A stretch of 6,146 nt of DNA from an uncultured Xanthobacteraceae bacterium (GTDB lineage Bacteria > Pseudomonadota > Alphaproteobacteria > Rhizobiales > Xanthobacteraceae). This document shows, piece by piece, positions 1-4,571 of the stretch. The stretch spans positions 1 through 6,146 of the forward strand of contig CATPCO010000209.1 of the NCBI GenBank assembly GCA_955652925.1, read 5' to 3'. The position numbers and the translations under genes were made by a program. The notes beneath the pieces were generated by a model, which was not told the origin of the DNA, did not search any database, and worked only from the letters and a program-made list of their open reading frames with translations. The first letter of the stretch is position 1. The number at the start of each line of letters is the position of its first letter.

Positions 1-1
1 G

Positions 2-658
2 CGCGAGGCGCTCGATCAAGCAAGCAGCAGTATCGGCGCGGGCGCGAAAAGCCGCGTGCTCGCAATCTCCGCAGATGTCGCCGCTGCGGCCGAAGTCCAA
101 CGTGCCTACGACGAAGCGATGAAGGCGTTCGGTAAAATCGATATTGTCGTGAACAACGCGGGTACCTCGCGCACCGGTGCCTTCGAGGACATCACCGACA
201 AGATCTGGCATGAGGACTTCGACCTTAAACTTTTCGCCGCGATCAGGTTCGCGCGTCTGGTCTGGCCGCAGATGAAGGAGCGGCGGTGGGGGCGCGTGAT
301 CAATGTGCTCAACATCGGAGCCAAGGCGCCGCGGCCGAGGAGCGCGCCGACATCCGTCACTCGCGCCGCGGGCATGGCGCTAACGAAAGTGCTTGCCGGC
401 GAGGGCGCCCCGCACAATATCCTCGTGAATGCACTTCACGTCGGCCTGATCGAAGCGGACCAGCACGTGCGCCGGGCGGAACAGGAGGGTGTCGCGCTCA
501 AGGATTATTATGCCGATCGCGGCAAGCAGGTTCCGCTTGGCCGGATGGGGCGGGCCGAGGAATTCGCGAATATCGCGTGTTTCCTCGCCTCCGATGCGGC
601 ATGCTACATCACCGGAACCGCCATCAATGTGGATGGGGGACTTTCACCGGTCGTTTAA
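2..658 (+). CDS. SDR-fold oxidoreductase-like protein, 5' partial, degenerate active site
   Basis: The frame is open from base 2, so the gene starts outside the window; the GTG at 56 is internal. 218 residues are visible against about 250 for a classical SDR, and the N-terminal TGxxxGxG cofactor loop is missing only because of the window edge. Family features seen are the adenine-binding Asp (74-76), the NNAG motif (152-163), the ALTK...N helix and strand after the active site, and the C-terminal ITGTAINVDGG. Classical SDRs reduce or oxidise carbonyls and alcohols with NAD(P)(H). Here the tetrad positions differ: Asn to Lys (227-229), Ser to Asn (311-313), Tyr to Thr (350-352) and Lys to Arg (362-364); the usual PG after the core is VG. 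The frame is intact, so this does not look like a simple pseudogene. Substrate is unknown, and normal SDR chemistry is doubtful. The stop TAA directly abuts the stop of the convergent gene. Confidence 0.88.
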   Translation, partial: REALDQASSSIGAGAKSRVLAISADVAAAAEVQRAYDEAMKAFGKIDIVVNNAGTSRTGAFEDITDKIWHEDFDLKLFAAIRFARLVWPQMKERRWGRVINVLNIGAKAPRPRSAPTSVTRAAGMALTKVLAGEGAPHNILVNALHVGLIEADQHVRRAEQEGVALKDYYADRGKQVPLGRMGRAEEFANIACFLASDAACYITGTAINVDGGLSPVV

Positions 659-667
659 TCAATTGAT
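658..667. repeat. 10-bp palindrome spanning the junction of two convergent stops
   Basis: ATCAATTGAT is a perfect palindrome that covers the last base of the SDR stop and the whole stop of the Bug gene. With no intergenic DNA between the two genes, any transcription stop for either strand must lie in or beyond the other's coding region. The stem is short and AT-rich, so I do not call it a terminator. Confidence 0.4.
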
Positions 668-1618
668 CTTCAGATCGATGGCCTTGATCACCGGCGCCCA
701 GCGGGCGATCTCGCCCGCGATGACGGCTCGGAATTCGGCCGGCGAATTGCCGACCGTCTGCATCAACTGCGTCGCCAGCTTTTCGCGTGCTTGCGGGCTC
801 AGGATTGCTTCGACCACCTCATCGTGAATTCTACCAATAACCCGATCGGGCGTTCTGCCGGGTGCGATCAAGCCCATCCAGGCATCGGCTTCAACGTCGA
901 TGCTGGCTTCCTTTAGCGTGGGGATGTCCGGCAAGAACTTCGAGCGCTGCGCGGTCGAGACGGCAAGTATCCTGATCTTGCCCGTGGCGAGCTGGGGTGT
1001 GACCGAGATTGCCGGCAGGCACGCCATCGCCACGTCGGCGCGCAGTACAGCGGTCATCGCCTGAGGTGAGCCGGGATAGGGGATGTGCACCATGCGGGTG
1101 CCGCTCTTGAGCGCAATCGCTTCCATCGCAAGATGGGAGAGCGAGCCGTTCCCGATGGAGCCAAAATTGTATTTGCCCGGCTCGCGCTTGAGCAGGCCCA
1201 TGAGCTCGGCCACGCTGTTGACGCCGAGGTCATTATTAATCACCAGTACGCTGGGCAGGCTTACCAATTGCGTGACCGGGGCAATGTCCTTGGCTGGATC
1301 GTAAGGCAGTTTCGAAAACAGCAACGTGTTGATCGCAAGCGGCCCGCCGATCGAAATCCCAATGGTGGCGCCGTCCGGCTCGGCCTTGGCGACCGCGTCG
1401 GTGCCGAGATTGCCGCTTGCCCCCGGCTTGTTCTCGACGACAAACGCGTGGCCCAATTTCTCTTGCAGCCGATCCGCAAGCAGCCGCGCGACCATATCGG
1501 GTGTCGATCCCGGACCGAATGGCACGATGATCTTGACCGTCCGGTCCGGCCATTCCTGGGCAAGGCCGGTTGCGAGCCCGAGCCAAAGGCCGAGGAGCGC
1601 AAAGCCGATTGATCGCAT
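659..1618 (-). CDS. Bug/TctC-family periplasmic solute-binding protein
   Basis: 319 residues, the usual size for the tripartite tricarboxylate transporter substrate-binding (Bug) family. These proteins capture small carboxylates or similar solutes in the periplasm, usually for a TctAB membrane pair. From the chosen ATG (1616-1618) there is a Sec signal peptide: MRS, a hydrophobic stretch at residues 4-19, and likely cleavage after GLA at residue 20. The mature protein opens with the family pattern WPDRTVKIIVPFGPGSTPD (23-41), then ENKPGASGNLG, YDPAKDIAPVT, a VHIPYPGSPQAM ligand-loop segment and AWMGLIAPGRTPD. A longer start at 1663 would add 15 residues encoded by the adjacent inverted repeat and spoil the signal peptide, so I reject it. 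Neither start has a clear Shine-Dalgarno sequence. No tctA/tctB lies in the window; orphan binding proteins of this family are common in Alpha- and Betaproteobacteria. The ligand cannot be told from sequence. Confidence 0.9.
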   Translation of the reverse strand: MRSIGFALLGLWLGLATGLAQEWPDRTVKIIVPFGPGSTPDMVARLLADRLQEKLGHAFVVENKPGASGNLGTDAVAKAEPDGATIGISIGGPLAINTLLFSKLPYDPAKDIAPVTQLVSLPSVLVINNDLGVNSVAELMGLLKREPGKYNFGSIGNGSLSHLAMEAIALKSGTRMVHIPYPGSPQAMTAVLRADVAMACLPAISVTPQLATGKIRILAVSTAQRSKFLPDIPTLKEASIDVEADAWMGLIAPGRTPDRVIGRIHDEVVEAILSPQAREKLATQLMQTVGNSPAEFRAVIAGEIARWAPVIKAIDLKIN

Positions 1619-1768
1619 CGGGATACGCGAATGGCGAACAGCGGGTAGCGAATAGTAGACCATCGCGGTGTGTACCTCTACTCGCTATTCGCTACCCGCT
1701 GTTCGCCATTCGCTATTACCTCTTACGGCCGGCTTGCCTCGCGAGCGCCGATCGCCTCTACTGCAGCC
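1619..1768. other. Divergent intergenic region between Bug gene and nnrU-like gene
   Basis: These 150 bases separate two genes transcribed away from each other, so both promoters should lie here or inside the inverted repeat that fills more than half of it. I found no convincing -35/-10 pair on either strand and no Shine-Dalgarno sequence before either start. Bases 1714-1768 between the repeat and the nnrU-like ATG carry no other recognisable motif. Confidence 0.5.
1627..1713. repeat. Perfect 29-bp inverted repeat built of mirrored heptamers
   Basis: The left arm (1627-1655) and right arm (1685-1713) are exact reverse complements, separated by 29 nt. The right side reads as tandem heptamers TACTCGC, TATTCGC, TACCCGC, TGTTCGC and CATTCGC (1679-1713), decaying at 1714-1720. 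The left arm holds the complements of the last four in mirrored order (1627-1654). The unit-by-unit match means the arms arose by inverted duplication or gene conversion, not by independent growth. Because 7 nt repeat in phase over 21 nt, the tract can be read as a seven-residue peptide repeat (SLFATRC/SPFAIT style) in all frames; I recall such spurious protein tails from Bradyrhizobium-type genomes. It sits between divergent genes and could form a long hairpin or cruciform in either transcript. Confidence 0.93.
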
Positions 1769-2362
1769 ATGGGTCTGGCAATCCTCATTCTCGGACTGCT
1801 GCTGTTCACTGGCGCGCATGTTCTTGTCGCCATGCGTGAACAGCGCGCCGCCCTGATCGCACGCGCCGGAGAGGGTTCATACAAAATACTCATCAGTGTT
1901 CTCTCTGTTCTCGGCATTATCCTGATCGGCTATGGCTTTGCGCGCTACCGGGCGACCGGTTGGATCGATATCTGGTATCCGCCGCACTGGACCTATTACG
2001 TCACACAGTTGCTGATGTGGCCGGCATGCATTTTTGTCGTTGCGGCCTATATTCGCGGCAACATCTGGCGTCAGCTCAAGCATCCCATGCTGGTGGGGGT
2101 GAAGACGTGGGCAGTGGCGCATCTGATTTCGAACGGTGATCTCGGGTCGATCCTGCTGTTTGGCTCATTTGTGCTATGGGCCGGGTACGATCGGGTCACC
2201 CTCAAGCATCGCGCCGATGCTGGCGCGCCGGCTATCCCGGCGGGTGGCGCCCGCAACGATACCATCGCGATTGTGGTCGGGACGCTGCTTTATCTCGCGC
2301 TCGGTTTCATTTTCCATCCTCTCGTCATCGGCCGCGCGGTGTTCGGCCGGGCTGCCTTCTAA
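1769..2362 (+). CDS. NnrU/Z-ISO-family integral membrane protein
   Basis: 197 residues with about five to six membrane segments: roughly 2-20, 38-57, 76-95, 110-121 with 125-138, and 165-187. Family signatures are the early GAHV (15-18), the KHPMLVGVK segment (104-112) and AHLISNGDLGS (117-127), with conserved His17, His105 and His118. The family takes its name from Rhodobacter NnrU, linked to nitric-oxide/nitrite metabolism, and is homologous to the haem-dependent plant carotene isomerase Z-ISO, so a haem-binding membrane role is plausible. No denitrification or carotenoid gene is in the window, so the function here is open. The ATG at 1769 begins MGLAILILGLLLF, the expected first helix; an upstream GTG at 1670 would only add repeat-encoded residues. 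panB starts 9 bp after the stop, suggesting one transcript. Confidence 0.87.
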   Translation: MGLAILILGLLLFTGAHVLVAMREQRAALIARAGEGSYKILISVLSVLGIILIGYGFARYRATGWIDIWYPPHWTYYVTQLLMWPACIFVVAAYIRGNIWRQLKHPMLVGVKTWAVAHLISNGDLGSILLFGSFVLWAGYDRVTLKHRADAGAPAIPAGGARNDTIAIVVGTLLYLALGFIFHPLVIGRAVFGRAAF

Positions 2363-2371
2363 AGCTTTCCC

Positions 2372-3199
2372 GTGTCCGCGCAGGACGACATCAAGCGGCT
2401 GACCGCGCCCGACATTCGCGCCCGCAAGGGCGGGCAGCCGATTGTGTGTCTCACCTCCTACCATGCCCATACGGCCCGCCTCCTCGATCGCCATTGCGAT
2501 CTCATCCTGGTCGGGGATTCGCTCGGAATGGTCATGCATGGGCTCGAGACCACCGTCCCGGTTACGCTCGACATGATGATTCTTCAGGGGCTCGCGGTGA
2601 TGCGTGGCTCGAAGCGGGCGCTCGTCGTCGTCGATCTGCCGTTTGGCTCCTACGAGGCCTCCAAGGAACAAGCATTCATGTCGGCGGCGCGGGTGATGAA
2701 GGAAACCGGCTGCGGCGCGATCAAGCTCGAAGGCGGACGACGGATGGCCGATACCATCGCGTTCCTGGTCGAACGCGGCGTCCCCGTCATGGGTCATATC
2801 GGGCTGACGCCCCAGTCCATCAACACGATCGGCTCGTTTCGCGCGCAGGGGCGCGAGGAAGCGCATTGGGGGCCGATCGAGGATGATGCACGCGCGGTGA
2901 GTGAGGCGGGGGCCTTCTCGGCTGTTATTGAGGCTGTGGCCGAGCCGCTCGCGCGGCGGATAACCGCTAATATCGCGATACCGACCGTCGGCATTGGTGG
3001 CAGTGTCGCCTGTGACGGTCAGATTCTCGTGCTAGAGGACATGCACGGGCTGTCGCCCCGAGTGCCGAAATTCGTTCGCCGTTATGGCGATCTCGGGCCC
3101 GCGATCGAGTCCGCCGTCGCCGCTTACGCGGCAGATGTTCGCAGCCGTGCATTTCCCAGCCCCGAGCACGTCTATCCCATGCGGACAAAGGGAAAGTAA
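2372..3199 (+). CDS. panB: 3-methyl-2-oxobutanoate hydroxymethyltransferase
   Basis: Cytoplasmic enzyme of pantothenate/CoA synthesis. It transfers a hydroxymethyl group from 5,10-methylene-tetrahydrofolate to 2-oxoisovalerate, giving ketopantoate. 275 residues against 264 in E. coli. The whole TIM-barrel is present: VGDSLGMVMHG (47-57), VDLPFGSY (87-94), IKLEGG (117-122), GHIGLTPQS (141-149), the IEAV region (186-189) and GIGG...CDGQILV. By comparison with the remembered E. coli sequence, the Mg-binding residues are Asp49, Asp88 and Glu120, and the general base is Glu187, so the enzyme should be active. The GTG start gives MSAQDDIKRLTAPDIRARKG, the N-terminus usual in alphaproteobacterial PanB; no Shine-Dalgarno is visible, and translation may be coupled to the nnrU-like gene 9 bp upstream. 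panC and panD are not in the window. Confidence 0.97.
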   Translation: MSAQDDIKRLTAPDIRARKGGQPIVCLTSYHAHTARLLDRHCDLILVGDSLGMVMHGLETTVPVTLDMMILQGLAVMRGSKRALVVVDLPFGSYEASKEQAFMSAARVMKETGCGAIKLEGGRRMADTIAFLVERGVPVMGHIGLTPQSINTIGSFRAQGREEAHWGPIEDDARAVSEAGAFSAVIEAVAEPLARRITANIAIPTVGIGGSVACDGQILVLEDMHGLSPRVPKFVRRYGDLGPAIESAVAAYAADVRSRAFPSPEHVYPMRTKGK

Positions 3200-3321
3200 G
3201 TTGGGTTGCAAGGGTTTAGCGATGGAGGCCCGCCGCGGCTTTGCCTTGTCCGTGCCACATCGATAGGCTAACGGAACGGATCTGGGGCTCTCCAGATGTG
3301 GTTTGGCGCGGGGACGGGTTC
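3200..3321 (+). promoter_or_regulatory. panB-TPR gene intergenic region with weak promoter and leader hairpin
   Basis: This 122-bp gap is the only sizeable break in the + strand gene run, so a promoter for the TPR-lipoprotein-der genes is expected here. A weak sigma70-like pair is TTGCCT (3241-3246) and TAGGCT (3264-3269), 17 bp apart; only about half of the consensus bases match. Downstream, ATCTGG (3280-3285) and CCAGAT (3292-3297) form a perfect 6-bp hairpin with a 6-nt loop, 24 nt before the GTG start. It is not followed by a T-run, so it is not a typical terminator. No clear terminator follows panB, so read-through is possible. Confidence 0.3.
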
Positions 3322-3975
3322 GTGTCCGATATCTTCCGGGAAGTCGACGAGGAAGTCCGGCGCGAGCAGCTCAAGAAGCTGTGGGAGCGATACGGCAATT
3401 ATGTTGTCGCGGCCGCGGTTCTTGCGCTTGCGGCTATTGCGGCTTGGCGCGGCTATGGGTGGTGGCAAGCCAAACTCGCCGCTGAGAACGGCGCTCAATT
3501 CGAAACGGCCATCGCGCTTGCCGAGACGGGCAAGCACAGCGAGGCCGAGGCGACCTTCGCAAGGATTGCCGCCGACGGCACGTCGGGCTATCGCGCGCTG
3601 GCGCGCATGCGCGAGGCTGCCGAGCTCGCTCAGACCGATCCCAAGGCGGCGCTTGCGGCCTACGAGAAAATTGCGGCCGATGGTACGGTTGGTCCTATCT
3701 TGCAAGACCTTGCCAATCTCCGTGGAGGGGCAATTCTCATCGATGCCGGCTCATTTGATGAGGCGCGTGCCCGGCTTGAGCCGCTCACCGGTAGCGATCG
3801 CACCTTCCGCCACACCGCACGCGAACTCATGGTGCTCGCCGCATGGCGCTCCGGTGACATGTCCAAGGCGAAGCCCTGGATCGACATGATTATGACGGAC
3901 CTGCAGACGCCGACTGCGACGCGGTCCCGCGTCGAGATGCTTGTTGGCTTGAGCTCTTCCGCGAGCAACAGCTGA
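3322..3975 (+). CDS. YfgM-like membrane-anchored TPR protein
   Basis: 217 residues. A charged, cytoplasmic N-terminus (MSDIFREVDEEVRREQLKKL) is followed by one membrane helix (about 26-42) and an Ala-rich helical repeat domain exposed to the periplasm. This fits the TPR_21/YfgM family. In E. coli, YfgM associates with the SecYEG translocon and periplasmic chaperones and is encoded beside bamB and der; here der is also two genes downstream. Helix-turn-helix pairs with TPR-like spacing run through 50-200 (for example FETAIALAETGKHSEAEATFARIA). I chose the GTG at 3322 because an in-frame start at 3241 adds 27 residues unlike the family, while MSDIFREVDEE is the usual beginning. A weak GGGGAC lies a little upstream as a possible ribosome site. 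The stop is 10 bp before the next ATG. The family call is firm; the exact partner in this organism is inferred. Confidence 0.85.
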   Translation: MSDIFREVDEEVRREQLKKLWERYGNYVVAAAVLALAAIAAWRGYGWWQAKLAAENGAQFETAIALAETGKHSEAEATFARIAADGTSGYRALARMREAAELAQTDPKAALAAYEKIAADGTVGPILQDLANLRGGAILIDAGSFDEARARLEPLTGSDRTFRHTARELMVLAAWRSGDMSKAKPWIDMIMTDLQTPTATRSRVEMLVGLSSSASNS

Positions 3976-3979
3976 GGGG
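3974..3979 (+). promoter_or_regulatory. Ribosome binding site of the lipoprotein gene
   Basis: GAGGGG overlaps the stop codon of the TPR gene and lies 6 nt before the ATG at 3986. It is the only clear Shine-Dalgarno sequence among the genes here, supports that start, and implies translational coupling to the TPR gene. Confidence 0.7.
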
Positions 3980-3985
3980 CCGGCA

Positions 3986-4525
3986 ATGAAAAATCTTGTG
4001 CGTGCCGCCCTCACTGCTGGTGCTCTATCGGTGGGTTTTCTGCTTGCGGGCTGTGAGAATTTCGATCCCACCGCACTCTTCGATTCCGACATCTTCAACA
4101 CCAAGAAAAAATTGCCTGGCGAGCGCCGTCCGGTTTTTCCAGAGGGAACCCCGGGTGTGCCGCTGGGTGTGCCGCCGGAAATCGTGAAGGGATATCAGCC
4201 TCCTCCTGCACCGGAGGCGCTCCCGAAGGAAGCAACGCCACCGAAGCAAGCAACTGCACCGAAGGAAGCGACCGCCGAGCCCGCCGAGTCCAAACCCAAA
4301 CCCAGGGCAAAAACCAAGTCAGCACCGAAGGTCGTGGCAAAACCGGCCGAGCCACCACCGGAGGACTCCCAGCCGTCCGGCGCGGTGACAGTTCGTCCGA
4401 GTTCGTCGGGTCCGCAGTGGCCCGATCCGCCGGCGGCACAGCAAGGCCCCGTGGCGGGGAGGTGGCCTGCCGCACCGACGCCAGGTGGCGGCGTGGCTTG
4501 GCCCGATCCGCCCGCTCCGCGTTAA
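3986..4525 (+). CDS. Small Pro/Lys-rich lipoprotein of the TPR-der cluster
   Basis: 179 residues. A signal peptide (MKNLVRAALTAG, then a hydrophobic run) ends in the lipobox LAGC, with Cys23 as the lipidated residue; Glu at +2 is compatible with outer-membrane sorting under the E. coli rule. The next stretch (24-70) is the most family-like part: FDPTALFDSDIFNTKKKLPGE and a VFPEGTPGVPLGVPPEIVKGY segment. I recall similar short lipoproteins beside der in other Hyphomicrobiales. From about 72 on the chain is low complexity: three PKxATx units, a Lys/Pro/Ala stretch, and two WPDPPA motifs (145-150 and 172-177). Such a tail is probably disordered and could span or bind peptidoglycan, but no catalytic domain is visible. 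It occupies the place of bamB in the E. coli yfgM-bamB-der order yet has no beta-propeller. Function unknown. Confidence 0.8.
   Translation: MKNLVRAALTAGALSVGFLLAGCENFDPTALFDSDIFNTKKKLPGERRPVFPEGTPGVPLGVPPEIVKGYQPPPAPEALPKEATPPKQATAPKEATAEPAESKPKPRAKTKSAPKVVAKPAEPPPEDSQPSGAVTVRPSSSGPQWPDPPAAQQGPVAGRWPAAPTPGGGVAWPDPPAPR
4223..4276 (+). repeat. 18-bp in-frame tandem repeat, three copies
   Basis: Three units (4223-4240, 4241-4258, 4259-4276) encode PKEATP, PKQATA and PKEATA inside the lipoprotein. Being a multiple of three, copy changes would lengthen or shorten the linker without a frameshift. The copies differ at a few positions, so the tract is not freshly expanded. Confidence 0.85.
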
Positions 4526-4532
4526 AAAATCG

Positions 4533-4556
4533 ACGGCGCCCCCGGCGTGGCGCCGT
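4533..4556. promoter_or_regulatory. GC-rich hairpin between lipoprotein stop and der start
   Basis: ACGGCGCC (4533-4540) and GGCGCCGT (4549-4556) are perfect reverse complements with an 8-nt loop. The hairpin ends 15 nt before the der ATG, in a 46-bp spacer with no Shine-Dalgarno, so it could influence der translation or mRNA processing. On the - strand the stem is followed after 3 nt by six T residues (4524-4529 on + are A), which is terminator-shaped and could stop antisense transcripts; no - strand gene is apparent here. Confidence 0.5.
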
Positions 4557-4571
4557 ACCAGCAACGCGGTC

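Noticed and set aside
56..58. GTG at 56 as the start of the SDR gene
   Set aside because: The frame stays open to base 2, and the residues from 56 on begin in the middle of the Rossmann fold, so the gene is cut by the window edge.
1679..1720. Heptamer tract as a CRISPR array
   Set aside because: Units are only 7 nt, directly adjacent, without spacers, and mirrored; there are no cas genes.
2174..2886. Frames of about 230 residues on both strands overlapping nnrU-like and panB
   Set aside because: They overlap the real PanB frame, which has full catalytic motifs, and show no recognisable domain; they are shadow frames.
3280..3297. Hairpin before the TPR gene as a terminator for panB
   Set aside because: The stem is only 6 bp, no T-run follows, and it lies 80 nt past the panB stop.
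3241..3321. Longer N-terminus for the TPR protein starting at 3241
   Set aside because: The extra 27 residues overlap the candidate promoter and leader hairpin and do not resemble the charged cytoplasmic start of this family.
4485..4571. Longer N-terminus for Der starting at 4485
   Set aside because: It overlaps the lipoprotein gene and adds residues unrelated to the family, while the ATG at 4572 starts exactly at the first GTPase strand.
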